Of a stretch of 46,882 nucleotides of DNA, positions 7,364 through 15,877 are shown in pieces; the stretch's first letter is position 1, and each line of letters begins with the position of its first letter. The notes under the pieces were generated by a model. The model was given only the letters and a program-made list of their open reading frames with translations, did no database searches and was not told the origin of the DNA. Origin of the DNA: JAAKFL01 sp964629645. Lineage in GTDB: Bacteria; Chlamydiota; Chlamydiia; Chlamydiales; SLFE01. The stretch covers positions 1 to 46,882 of the forward strand of contig CAZVSU010000007.1 in NCBI GenBank assembly GCA_964629645.1. The letters run 5' to 3'. The position numbers and the translations under genes are program-made.

Positions 7364-8712
7364 CGATTAAAATTGCCAATGGACAGGGCTTTTGGGGGGA
7401 TTCGCCCCTGGCCCCTGATCGCATGCTGAGTCAGGTCCCTGATCTTGACTATTTGACACTCGAATACCTCGCCGAGCTCTCTCTTTCCATTATGGCGATA
7501 CAAAGAGAGCGCAACGCGGAAATGGGCTACGCCCGGTGTTTTATTGAGCAGCTCGATACGTTTGCAAAGCACTGGGAGCAGGGAAAAAAATTCAAAGTGA
7601 TCACCAACGCGGGCGGCCTTAATCCTAAGGCATGTGCAAGAGAATGCATCGATTTCTTTGAGCGCAAGGTCTCCCGGCCGATCAAGGTCGGTATTGTCAT
7701 GGGCGACGACGTTCTTCAACAAATGAAAGGGAGCCATCATTTAAAAAACCTCGATACCGGCCGTCCTTTCGATGAAATTAGAGAGCGCCTCGTCTCGGCA
7801 AATGCCTACATCGGAGCAAAAGGGATTGTGGAAGCGCTGAACGACGGAGCCGACCTCGTGATCACGGGTCGTGTGACTGATGCGTCTCTTACCTTAGCTC
7901 CCTGCGTTGCCCATTTTGGATGGAATTTTAACGATTATGAGCGGCTTGCGAAGGGAACGGTGGCAGGACATCTTCTCGAGTGCGGCGCGCAGGTGACCGG
8001 CGGTATCGCAACAGATTGGCTTAGCGTCCCCCATCCAGAGGACATCGCTTTTCCCTTCGTTGAGATGGAAGAATCGGGCGATTTTGTGATCACAAAACCT
8101 CCTAAAACGGGAGGGCGTGTCGACGAAATGTCAGTGAAGGAGCAGCTCCTTTACGAAGTGGGTCATCCTTTTCGCTACCTATCGCCTGACGTCACCGTTT
8201 CTTTCGAACATATCGAGGTGAAGCAGGAGGGAGCCGATCGAGTGAGAGTCCTCGGACCGAAAGGAACGGAGCCGACAGACTGCTACAAAGTCAGCGCCAC
8301 ATACCGGGACGGCTTTAAGGCGGAAGGGAGCCTTATTATCTTCGGAGGGTTGGCTCAAGAAAAAGCGCGGGTTGCGGGCAAAGCGCTCCTCGATTCACTT
8401 AAAAAAGACGGCATCACATTTGAAGAGAGCCTTGTGGAATGTCTGGGAATGGGGGACGCCGTCCCGGGCGTCATTGATCAAAAGTGTGAAGGAATTGAGT
8501 GCGTTTTAAGAGTCGCCGTCAAGGATTCGGATAAAGAGAAGGTCGCGAAATTCACCAAGGAGCTGGCCTCTCTTGTGACGAGGGGACCTCCGGGAACGAC
8601 AGGATACACAACAGGGAAGCCGGAAGTGCGTGCCGTTTTTGGCTTTTGGCCCTGTCTGATTCCAAAAGAAGAGGTGCGAGTCGAAACCGATGTTTATGAG
8701 GTGATGCCATGA
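7360..8712 (+). CDS. atuA: AtuA-like protein (DUF1446), main domain
   Basis: A 450-residue member of the acyclic terpene utilisation AtuA family (DUF1446). The typical opening GNxxGFWGDS appears as IANGQGFWGDSPLAPDRML at the N-terminus, followed by VITNAGGLNPKACARE, VITGRVTDASLTLAPC and TGGIATDW. AtuA is needed for growth on citronellol and geraniol in Pseudomonas, but its reaction is unknown to me. The start is TTG 7360, which overlaps the preceding TGA and has AGGAG ten bases upstream. Its last codon overlaps the next gene as ATGA. In many bacteria the small AtuA C-terminal domain is fused to this protein; here it is a separate gene. Confidence 0.9.
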   Translation: MTIKIANGQGFWGDSPLAPDRMLSQVPDLDYLTLEYLAELSLSIMAIQRERNAEMGYARCFIEQLDTFAKHWEQGKKFKVITNAGGLNPKACARECIDFFERKVSRPIKVGIVMGDDVLQQMKGSHHLKNLDTGRPFDEIRERLVSANAYIGAKGIVEALNDGADLVITGRVTDASLTLAPCVAHFGWNFNDYERLAKGTVAGHLLECGAQVTGGIATDWLSVPHPEDIAFPFVEMEESGDFVITKPPKTGGRVDEMSVKEQLLYEVGHPFRYLSPDVTVSFEHIEVKQEGADRVRVLGPKGTEPTDCYKVSATYRDGFKAEGSLIIFGGLAQEKARVAGKALLDSLKKDGITFEESLVECLGMGDAVPGVIDQKCEGIECVLRVAVKDSDKEKVAKFTKELASLVTRGPPGTTGYTTGKPEVRAVFGFWPCLIPKEEVRVETDVYEVMP

Positions 8713-9056
8713 CGATAAGACTGAAAGAGATAGCCTCGGCAAGGAGCGGCGATAAAGGATCGAATGCCAATATCGGCGTGTTTGCTCATACTCCGGAAGC
8801 CTACGACTATCTCAAGACTTTTTTGACTTCCGGAAGGGTGCATGAGTATTTCAAAGGGATCCGGCCGAAAAATACAGAGCGTTATGAGCTTCCCAAACTC
8901 CACGCTTTCAATTTCGTTTTGGCAGAGGCTCTGGCGGGAGGGGGAAGCCGGTCGCTGAGGATCGATGCTCAAGGAAAAGCGCTGGGCCAGGCTCTGCTTT
9001 TGATGGAGCTGCCCCTCTCACCCGAAGAACTAGACGCCCTGAGGAAACAATCATGA
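8709..9056 (+). CDS. AtuA C-terminal (ferredoxin-like fold) domain as a stand-alone protein
   Basis: A 115-residue protein matching the small domain that usually ends AtuA/DUF1446 proteins: ASARSGDKGSNANIGV at residues 9-24, RYELPKLHAFNFVLAEAL in the middle, and SLRIDAQGKALGQALL near the end. It begins at an ATG overlapping the stop of the main AtuA gene (ATGA) and ends with an ATGA overlap onto the crotonase gene. It lies in a different frame from the main domain, so this is a two-gene arrangement, not a read-through artefact. It probably binds the main AtuA subunit; its biochemical role is unknown. Confidence 0.88.
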   Translation: MTIRLKEIASARSGDKGSNANIGVFAHTPEAYDYLKTFLTSGRVHEYFKGIRPKNTERYELPKLHAFNFVLAEALAGGGSRSLRIDAQGKALGQALLLMELPLSPEELDALRKQS

Positions 9057-9820
9057 CAGATGTGGTCATCTTCGATTCTCCCGAGCCCGGGATCGCGGTC
9101 CTCACGCTCAACCGCCCCGATCACCGCAACGCCCTCACCATTGAGCTCATGAAAGCGGTGATTGACGCGGTGCAGGAGATCAACGAAAACGAAAATCAGC
9201 GTGTCTTGATCATCCGCGGCAACGGGAGTTCGTTTTGCACCGGTCTTGATCTTTATGAAGCCGGAGACTTAGCCGTTGCAGAAGAGTCTGCGGAAACAAT
9301 CGCAAAGATGTATCTTGCCCTTTACTCATCGTCTGTAATTACCATCGCCTCGGTTCAAGGGCATGCCATCGCAGGCGGTGCAGGACTTTCGTCTCTTTGC
9401 GACTACGTGATTGCGAGTGAAACAGCAAAATTCGGGTTCCCCGAAGTGCGGAGGGGGCTTATCCCTGCTATTGTGTTCACCTTTTTGCAAAGGCAGCTTC
9501 GAGAAAGGGATATGCGGGAGCTTTTCCTCCTCGGTGACTTAGTTGCGGCTAAAAGGGCGCAGCAGATGGGCCTTGTCAATATGGTGGTTCCGGACGACAT
9601 GGTCGAAGACGATACCTTGACGATTGCCAAAAAAGCGCTGAGAGCAGGTCCCGGGGCGACGGCCCATATGAAGCGACTCTTTGATCACCACACGTTGAGA
9701 GGATTTCAAGAGGAGCTCAACCACGCCCTCACTGTCCATAAAATGGCGAGGACCCACGCCGAAGCGCAAGAAGGGATCCAGGCCTTTATCGAAAAACGAA
9801 ACCCCGCCTGGTATCCGTGA
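9053..9820 (+). CDS. Enoyl-CoA hydratase/isomerase (crotonase) of LiuC/AtuE type
   Basis: A 255-residue crotonase. The oxyanion-hole loops are GSSFCTGLDL (about 58-67) and GHAIAGGAGLSSLCD. Of the two catalytic glutamates of classical hydratase, the second is kept (GFPEVRRGLIPA), while the first, usually GGGCEL, reads GGAGL. The same Glu-less loop followed by PEVRxGLIPA occurs in LiuC/AtuE-type methylglutaconyl-CoA hydratases, which suits the neighbouring carboxylase. The inferred step is hydration of the carboxylated enoyl-CoA. It is linked by ATGA to the gene before and by GTGA to the gene after. Isomerase or hydrolase activity cannot be excluded. Confidence 0.88.
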   Translation: MTDVVIFDSPEPGIAVLTLNRPDHRNALTIELMKAVIDAVQEINENENQRVLIIRGNGSSFCTGLDLYEAGDLAVAEESAETIAKMYLALYSSSVITIASVQGHAIAGGAGLSSLCDYVIASETAKFGFPEVRRGLIPAIVFTFLQRQLRERDMRELFLLGDLVAAKRAQQMGLVNMVVPDDMVEDDTLTIAKKALRAGPGATAHMKRLFDHHTLRGFQEELNHALTVHKMARTHAEAQEGIQAFIEKRNPAWYP

Positions 9821-10593
9821 AAACCGTGCCCGTTGAAGGAAATCGGATCAAGCTTGACGGCGGCGCCATGTTTGGCAATGTCCCCAAAGAGCTTTGGAAA
9901 AAATGGCTCACGCCCGACGAAAAAAACCGGATTCCTTTAGCCTCCCGCTCGCTTCTCGTCCAGACGGAGACCAAAAACATCCTCTTTGACGTCGGCATTG
10001 GCGCTTATTTGGAACCGAAACTCAAAGAGCGCTTCGGCGTGGAAGAAGACGACCACCGCCTTCTTGCCAATCTAAGGGAGCTCGGATTATCCGAAGAAGA
10101 CATTGATGCCGTTGTCCTTTCACATCTACATTTCGATCATGTCGGCGGGCTGCTGCCCCCTCACGGGGAAGAGCCTCGGCTTCTTTTCCCTAACGCAGCC
10201 CTTTACTTAAGCCAAAGACATTTTGACCACGCGAAAACGCCTCCCGTTCGCGAGCGCGCCTCGTTTATTCCGGAGCTGATGGCTCTTCTTGAACGCACAG
10301 ATAGATTAAGGCTTGTTGAGGGAAGCCATCACCCAGACTTAAGAGACGTCCGTTTTCGCTATTCGGAAGGACATACTGTCGGGCTCATGCTGTCGCTTAT
10401 CGAAGATGTCGCCATAGTTGCCGACTTAATCCCCGGCACTCCTTGGCTCCATCTGCCTGTCGCTATGGGCTACGACCGGTACCCAGAGCAGACCGTCCGC
10501 GAGAAAATGTCTTTCTTGAAAGACGCCGCAGACAACAAGTGGCGCCTCTTTTTCACTCACGACCCCCACTCCCCCTGGTCCCGCATCGCTTAA
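9817..10593 (+). CDS. Metallo-beta-lactamase-fold hydrolase
   Basis: A 258-residue cytosolic MBL-fold protein. The metal motif HxHxDH is present as SHLHFDHVGG (about 106-115). Further ligands are the His in EGHTVGLM, the Asp in VADLIPG and the His in FTHDPHSPW at the C-terminus, so a dinuclear metal site should be intact. The GTG start overlaps the crotonase stop (GTGA), making it the last gene of the catabolic operon. Overall form resembles lactonase and thioesterase-like MBL proteins; an acyl-CoA or lactone substrate is inference from the operon. It converges with the U-box-like gene, and I see no clear terminator in the 34 bases between them. Confidence 0.88.
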   Translation: MKTVPVEGNRIKLDGGAMFGNVPKELWKKWLTPDEKNRIPLASRSLLVQTETKNILFDVGIGAYLEPKLKERFGVEEDDHRLLANLRELGLSEEDIDAVVLSHLHFDHVGGLLPPHGEEPRLLFPNAALYLSQRHFDHAKTPPVRERASFIPELMALLERTDRLRLVEGSHHPDLRDVRFRYSEGHTVGLMLSLIEDVAIVADLIPGTPWLHLPVAMGYDRYPEQTVREKMSFLKDAADNKWRLFFTHDPHSPWSRIA

Positions 10594-10627
10594 GATTCCA
10601 CTTGAAGAGGAAGTTTCTAGGCGCGCT

Positions 10628-11650
10628 TTAAGTCTCTGATGGATTGATTTCGTTATAACGTGCGGTTGGGTGATGGTGGGTCATAGCGTCCATGATCGGG
10701 TTTTCCGGATTTGCCTCGCGCTTGCTTCTAGCGATTATCTTGTCAATGGTGTGTTTATCCGTGCAGAAAATCTTGGAGAGGTCGGTCAAAAACTGATTTT
10801 TATCGGCTTCTTCCAAACGCCGGTTTTCGACGGGATGTTGATAATAGCTGTCCGCGGAATGAGGAGCGAGATGATAGCGCGACACCATGGTATTTAATGC
10901 GCTCTTCAAGGAGAAGGCGTAGTTCCCGATGACAATGGCCTTACGCGCGTTAAGCGGCTCCAAAGAAATGGGATCGATCCATTCTCCGTCTTCGCAATTG
11001 TTCGCAAGTGTCGCAAAATTGATCTTCGAAGATCTTGACTTTTCGACGTTTACGTTGACGGTCCATGTGTACTTTGTGCGATGCGCGTTTCTCAAGTGAT
11101 GAAAATGCTTCACGACAGGTTCCGATTGCAGTCTAAGGTATACATATCTTGAAATCCCCCCTGCATTATAGAAGGTGAGTAGGGCAATTCCAAGGGATTG
11201 CCAACAAGCATCAAGTAAAAAATCAGCGCGTGAATACAAATGGATTTGGCCGCTATTTACGAAGGTTCTGCCAATCTTTTGGTGGTCAAATCTGATCCCC
11301 TCAACGAGCAAATAAGTAAGCCCAACTTGAATGGTGAGAAAAATTCCTGTTGCCACAACAACAAGACAAACAGCCGAGGCGATTCTGATCCACCCTTCTT
11401 CGTTTATGGTTTGCCTACAGGCGCAGAGCGCGGTCGTCCAGAAGCTCTCTCTCTTAGTGGTGGCGACTGAAAAGGAGGTGGGGACAAGGAGCTCGGAAGA
11501 GTCGAGACGCAAGTTCTCGCTTAAAATTTGCGCTCGGATCGAAGGCGGAAGTTTCTGTGGCTCGCTAATTATGCCCTTCTCCGCCCCGTTAAAGAGGAGG
11601 TCGTTGGAATCACTGATGAATGTCAATTCCATAATGTCTCGGATATTCAT
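10628..11650 (-). CDS. Membrane protein with a U-box-like C-terminal domain
   Basis: A 340-residue protein from ATG 11650 (ATG 11632 is also possible; the longer open frame runs into the promoter). Two hydrophobic segments lie at about 87-118 and 143-164. After a polar region comes a stretch at about 224-295 resembling a U-box: WIDPISLEPLNARKAIVIGN, then a helix AFSLKSALNTMV, then HPVENRRLEE. This follows the DPIxxEPM...DPVxxxxG...(Y/F)...hhxxhh...xPxxxxxL order of E3-ligase U-boxes, which use no zinc. The match is by eye. If right, this would be a membrane-anchored effector candidate acting on host ubiquitin. No Pfam-level identity is certain. Confidence 0.7.
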   Translation of the reverse strand: MNIRDIMELTFISDSNDLLFNGAEKGIISEPQKLPPSIRAQILSENLRLDSSELLVPTSFSVATTKRESFWTTALCACRQTINEEGWIRIASAVCLVVVATGIFLTIQVGLTYLLVEGIRFDHQKIGRTFVNSGQIHLYSRADFLLDACWQSLGIALLTFYNAGGISRYVYLRLQSEPVVKHFHHLRNAHRTKYTWTVNVNVEKSRSSKINFATLANNCEDGEWIDPISLEPLNARKAIVIGNYAFSLKSALNTMVSRYHLAPHSADSYYQHPVENRRLEEADKNQFLTDLSKIFCTDKHTIDKIIARSKREANPENPIMDAMTHHHPTARYNEINPSET

Positions 11651-11663
11651 TATTAAATCATTA

Positions 11664-11692
11664 TTTATAATAAATCTGAGTAAAAAAATCAA
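11664..11692 (-). promoter_or_regulatory. Promoter-like sequence for the U-box-like gene
   Basis: On the minus strand, TTGATT (-35) and TATAAA (-10) are separated by 17 bases. The predicted transcription start near 11657 lies only a few bases before the ATG at 11650, or about 25 bases before the ATG at 11632. It rules out the longer open-frame start at 11692. Confidence 0.55.
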
Positions 11693-11854
11693 TAAAAATA
11701 ATGACTCAACTTTTTGCTCAACGAAAAAAAGAAAAATTTATTAATTAAATGAGGGGAATTCGGTGGTTGGACAGATTGAAAGCCAATCAAAAGGTCACTA
11801 ACACTCAAAAAATAGACTCAGGTGTCTTAAAAATCTTTAAATCAAAAAAATCAA

Positions 11855-11883
11855 TTGACCTTTTAATAGATATTTAGTATAGT
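11855..11883 (+). promoter_or_regulatory. Strong promoter-like sequence for the Inc-like gene
   Basis: TTGACC at 11855-11860, a 17-base spacer, and TATAGT at 11878-11883. This is close to the sigma-70/66 consensus and lies just before a good ribosome site (AAAGGAG) and the ATG at 11903. The surrounding 250 bases are AT-rich and otherwise empty. Confidence 0.7.
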
Positions 11884-11902
11884 TTTCGCAAAGGAGTTTA
11901 CA

Positions 11903-12370
11903 ATGAAAATACGACCTGAATGCATCCACAATTATTTGGTTTCCGTCAATCCTGACAGTCTTTCTTCAAGGATCATCTTTATGATCCCTGTCGTTAACGC
12001 CCTTTATTACTCAGCTGTTGGACATAGTTTGCATCATGATTTTCATCATAAAAATGAAGGCCTTACTATGAAGAAATTGCGTCAAATAATAGCTCAAACA
12101 GATATTCCTTATCTTACTTTAGCCGCGATCAGGTCAGACCCGCATAACGTTCTGCACAAAATAGGGCGGCTTTATGAGAACGCCGTCAAATGTGGTGGAC
12201 TGACACTATTTTTGTCTACCGCTGTCTTTTGCTTCTCTCAGGGAGGAAAGACGCGGACGTTTGCCTGGCTGTCGCTGTTGTTAGGATGTTTGTCGATGGC
12301 GGCGATCATTCAGACCTCAATGCATTATGATAAGTCCATTAGCAAAGCTTTAGACGATGTCGTCCGTTGA
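11903..12370 (+). CDS. Small membrane protein, inclusion-membrane (Inc)-like
   Basis: A 155-residue protein that I do not recognise by family. Residues 1-95 are mixed, with a moderately hydrophobic patch (RIIFMIPVVNALYY). Residues about 97-143 form two hydrophobic helices separated by the short polar turn SQGGKTRT. A bilobed hydrophobic hairpin with cytosolic tails is the hallmark of chlamydial Inc proteins, which type III secretion inserts into the vacuole membrane; assigning it here is inference. It has its own strong promoter and an AAAGGAG site, so it is probably a single transcription unit well expressed at some stage. Confidence 0.7.
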   Translation: MKIRPECIHNYLVSVNPDSLSSRIIFMIPVVNALYYSAVGHSLHHDFHHKNEGLTMKKLRQIIAQTDIPYLTLAAIRSDPHNVLHKIGRLYENAVKCGGLTLFLSTAVFCFSQGGKTRTFAWLSLLLGCLSMAAIIQTSMHYDKSISKALDDVVR

Positions 12371-12453
12371 TCAACCGGATCGTCCTTTTTCAAATCGGGC
12401 GTGATCATCCGACACGTTTTGGGGCATATTGCCTTTTGAGGTAACATGTTCTT

Positions 12454-15400
12454 ATGTCACGAAACCGGCGCCCCAAACCTTTTGAGCTTTCAATTCCCGA
12501 TAAAGCCAATCGCATATTGAATCTGATCTTGATTGCGATGGTTTTGATTATGGCCAGAGTTTGGCATCTCTCTGTCATTCAGTACGACACGAAGTTAGAA
12601 GAGGCGGCAAGGCCCCGAAAACGGGTGGTGTTAGTCCCCGCTAAAAGGGCAACCATACGGGATCGTTTCAACGAGCCCCTCGCGGTCAATAAGGTCAAAT
12701 ACCAAGCGGCGGTGACCTATTCGCAGATTAAAGAGATTCCCTCGATAAAATGGGAAAAAGAGGCATCGGGGAAAAAGGTAAAGCGTTACAAAAGGCGGGA
12801 GTATATCCGGTCGCTTTCCGAGCATCTCGGCGGTGAACTCTCCATGGACCCCGATCGGATTGAAGACCTGATCCACTCGAAAGCGGTATTCTTCGGAAAC
12901 ATCCCCTTTGTCGTCAAAGAAGACCTCTCAGAAAAAGAGTACTACCGATTAAAAATGATGGAGCGCGATTGGCCCGGCATTGCAGCGAGGCGAGTTCCCA
13001 AGCGAGACTATCCGAACGGGAAAGTGGGCGCCGAGATCATTGGCACGATGGGGTCAATCAATCGGGAAGAGTACGAGGCGATCTTAGAAGAGCTTCACTC
13101 TCTTCGCAAAATGGTGCGGCACTATGAGGAAGAGGGAGAGCTCGTCTTCGACGATCACGACGAGACGATCGACCAGGTGAAAAAGCGCCTCCGCGATTTA
13201 GAAGAGCATGCCTATACCATCAATGATTACGTCGGAAAAAGCGGCATAGAGGGACGCTTTGAACACGAGCTTCGCGGGTATTACGGCCGCAAGGTTTTTT
13301 ACTCCGACGCTAAGGGAAATTATTTGCACGAGCTACCGGGAGCTAGGGAGCCCATCGCCGGAAATCGTCTTTTGCTCACGATATCGGCCGATCTTCAGAA
13401 ATTCGCGGAAGAACTTTTGATCAAACATGAACAGCGAAGTCATGGAGATCCGGGTGTTGTTAACGCTCCCTGGATACGTGGCGGCGCGATCGTCGCGATG
13501 GATCCAAGGACAGGGGATGTTCTTGCACTGGCGAGCTCTCCACGCTTTGATCCCAATGATTTTATTGCGAGCGGCGATCCCGAGACTGATCGGAAAAAAC
13601 AGCAGCGAATCGGCCGCTGGTTCGAGGGAGAGGGGGCGATCGGGGCGATCTGGGATCAGGTCACACCTCTTGAAAGAGAGGTGATCGATCCGGTGACAGA
13701 CCAGCCTGTCGAGCAAGGGGTGATCCTGACATGGGACCGTTACCTCGATTTGCTTCTTCCCGAAGAGCACGAAGTGAGGCAGGGCCTTGCCAACATCGAA
13801 AATCTCTTAGGGGCTGTCGCTTTTCAACGGGAGCTCGAAGTGTTGCTTCAGCTTAGCGGGCAGCCCAATGTCTTGGCGCTTTTTGATGTTCTCTATTCTG
13901 AATCTCCGCACAAATGCTACAGCAATGAGTGGGATCCCGAGTGTCTTGACGCCATTCGGAAGTCGCTCGCCTCCGCTCCCCGGCAAGTATCGGCGTCCAA
14001 GAAAAAGCTCTCTTCATTTTTTCGTGGAGTGGATCACAACTACAACAAAGCGTTTCTTCTCGATCTTTGCCGCTTGTCTGTTCAGCACGACTACTTGTCC
14101 GACGAACTGCTCGGGGTTGTCGGGAGGCAACTTTTAAGTCGTTACCGCGACCTTTCGGCCGCCTCATCGGTGCTGTATCGGGAAGTGCAGCAGATGAGCC
14201 GGGCTATTTTTCGCGACGTTTCTTTCAAAGAGTGGCGCGCCCAAAATCAGACGGAATTTTTGAAGCAGAAAAGAAAAGAGGAAGAAGAGAAAGGACTCTA
14301 CAACAAACCCTACCTCGACTACCTAGACGCAGTCGAGCGGCAGCAATTCACCCTATTTTGGGAGCGGCACCGCACCCAGCTTCTCTATACCTTTATGACC
14401 GGACATTGCTCAAATGATGCGGAGCTTGCTCCTTATCACGAGACGCTTTTGACGTGGTATCGGGAGATCAAAAACGGCGCGCATCGAGGCGTTCCTTGGT
14501 ATCGCCACTATGCCACGTTGAAAGGGCAGATCGATCCAATGGATCCGAAAAGAGCGCTTGCCTACCTGCAGTCCATGCGCTCGTTTCAGGATCTCGATCG
14601 CCCTCTTGTGGGGCGCTATCGCAACTTGAGGTCGGAAAAAGGGCGTCTTTTAGAAAAACACCTAGCCGCCGCGTTTTATCCCCGCTACGGTTTTGGATTT
14701 GCGAGGTCCCATGCATTTCGTCAATCGACGGTGCAGGGCTCAATCTTTAAGCTTGTGACAGCTTACGAAACGCTTGTGCAGCGCTATTATAAAGGCGTTC
14801 CGGTCGCGCAGCTGAATCCTCTCGTCATCAATGATCAGGTGCGGCGAAAAGGCAATTCCTGGTCGATCGGTACCTTTCAAAATGGGCAGCCGATCCCGAG
14901 AATTTACAAAGGGGGAAGGGTGCCGAAAAGTTTGTCGCGCAACATCGGAAAGATCGATTTAGTCGGAGCTCTTGAAAAATCGTCCAATCCCTATTTTGCC
15001 CTATGCGCAGGCGACCATCTCGACCATCCCCATGACCTTGCGGAAGCGGCCAAGTTGTTCTCCTATGGGAGCAAAACGGGAATCGACCTGCCGGGAGAAA
15101 TCGGAGGCCATGTCCCAAGCGATCTCGATCAGGATCGCAACAATCTTTACGCCTCTTCTATCGGACAGGGGACGTTGATCGCCACTCCCCTGCAGACAAG
15201 TGTGATGCTGTCGGCTCTTGCGAACAGAGGCGATGTGCTCAAACCGAAGATCGTCAAGCTCGGAGTGGGCGGCCGTGCAGGGTTTTGGAAAAAAGACAAA
15301 GAAAACGAGCACTTTGATTATCAAGAAAGCCTCTCCTTTATCGGTGTGGACTTTCCCCTCTTTACTCCCGAAGCAGATCATAAAAGTGCTCCTCCGGTTC

Positions 15401-15813
15401 ACCCGGTCCCGACAGAGGTGGTGAGGGAAATCGACTGCCCGGAAGCGGTCCGCTCCCTGATATGCGAGGGCTTAAAGCGCGTTGTGGACACGACCGCGCC
15501 GTTTCGGATTGCCCTTCTCTACGGCGAGGACTCCGACGAGGCCGAGGCCTATGCCGCCATGCAAGACAGCTTTATCGGTAAGACAAGCTCTTCCGAATCA
15601 ATGGAACAGATGAATTTCGATCGTGAGGGCGGGATTCAGAAAATCACACACGCCTGGTTTGGGGGGATGGCTTTTTCCGATCAGGAAGAGGACCCCGATT
15701 TTGTCGTTGTTGTCTACTTGCGGCATGCAGGGGGAGGGAAATACGCCATGCCTCTGGCGGCCCAAATGATTCAAAAATGGCGCTCCCTGCAAAAATATCA
15801 TAAAACATTGTAA
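12454..15813 (+). CDS. pbpB: Penicillin-binding protein 2-type transpeptidase with a large insertion
   Basis: Cross-links peptidoglycan stems in the periplasm. A transmembrane helix lies at about 28-46, then a PBP dimerisation domain to about 340. The transpeptidase domain opens with GGAIVAMDPRTGDVLALASS (343-362). Catalytic motifs are S763-I-F-K766, S843-S-N845 and K1043-T-S1045 (normally KTG). About 370 residues (375-745), charged and rich in Tyr, Arg and Glu, separate the first strand from the SxxK helix, where usual PBP2/PBP3 have some 40-60. Chlamydial PBP2 is known to be unusually long (over 1000 residues), which fits. A GAGGT site lies 11 bases before the ATG, and TTGGGG/TAACAT could be a promoter placing the start at the ATG. 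It is a division-site transpeptidase by chlamydial analogy. Confidence 0.92.
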   Translation: MSRNRRPKPFELSIPDKANRILNLILIAMVLIMARVWHLSVIQYDTKLEEAARPRKRVVLVPAKRATIRDRFNEPLAVNKVKYQAAVTYSQIKEIPSIKWEKEASGKKVKRYKRREYIRSLSEHLGGELSMDPDRIEDLIHSKAVFFGNIPFVVKEDLSEKEYYRLKMMERDWPGIAARRVPKRDYPNGKVGAEIIGTMGSINREEYEAILEELHSLRKMVRHYEEEGELVFDDHDETIDQVKKRLRDLEEHAYTINDYVGKSGIEGRFEHELRGYYGRKVFYSDAKGNYLHELPGAREPIAGNRLLLTISADLQKFAEELLIKHEQRSHGDPGVVNAPWIRGGAIVAMDPRTGDVLALASSPRFDPNDFIASGDPETDRKKQQRIGRWFEGEGAIGAIWDQVTPLEREVIDPVTDQPVEQGVILTWDRYLDLLLPEEHEVRQGLANIENLLGAVAFQRELEVLLQLSGQPNVLALFDVLYSESPHKCYSNEWDPECLDAIRKSLASAPRQVSASKKKLSSFFRGVDHNYNKAFLLDLCRLSVQHDYLSDELLGVVGRQLLSRYRDLSAASSVLYREVQQMSRAIFRDVSFKEWRAQNQTEFLKQKRKEEEEKGLYNKPYLDYLDAVERQQFTLFWERHRTQLLYTFMTGHCSNDAELAPYHETLLTWYREIKNGAHRGVPWYRHYATLKGQIDPMDPKRALAYLQSMRSFQDLDRPLVGRYRNLRSEKGRLLEKHLAAAFYPRYGFGFARSHAFRQSTVQGSIFKLVTAYETLVQRYYKGVPVAQLNPLVINDQVRRKGNSWSIGTFQNGQPIPRIYKGGRVPKSLSRNIGKIDLVGALEKSSNPYFALCAGDHLDHPHDLAEAAKLFSYGSKTGIDLPGEIGGHVPSDLDQDRNNLYASSIGQGTLIATPLQTSVMLSALANRGDVLKPKIVKLGVGGRAGFWKKDKENEHFDYQESLSFIGVDFPLFTPEADHKSAPPVHPVPTEVVREIDCPEAVRSLICEGLKRVVDTTAPFRIALLYGEDSDEAEAYAAMQDSFIGKTSSSESMEQMNFDREGGIQKITHAWFGGMAFSDQEEDPDFVVVVYLRHAGGGKYAMPLAAQMIQKWRSLQKYHKTL

Positions 15814-15857
15814 GTGTGTATGATAAGAACATTTTCGGCCCTTATCGCGCTTTGGTG

Positions 15858-15863
15858 TATAAT
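15858..15863 (+). promoter_or_regulatory. -10 element for rpoN
   Basis: A perfect TATAAT with no convincing -35 at 16-18 bases upstream. It would start a transcript near 15870 with a leader of about 86 bases containing the 15878-15932 inverted repeat. Confidence 0.4.
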
Positions 15864-15877
15864 AAAGAGAGAAAGAT

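Noticed and set aside
11749..11877. 42-codon open frame in the gap before the Inc-like gene
   Set aside because: No ribosome site, very AT-rich Lys/Ile composition, and it runs over the -35 of the strong promoter at 11855.
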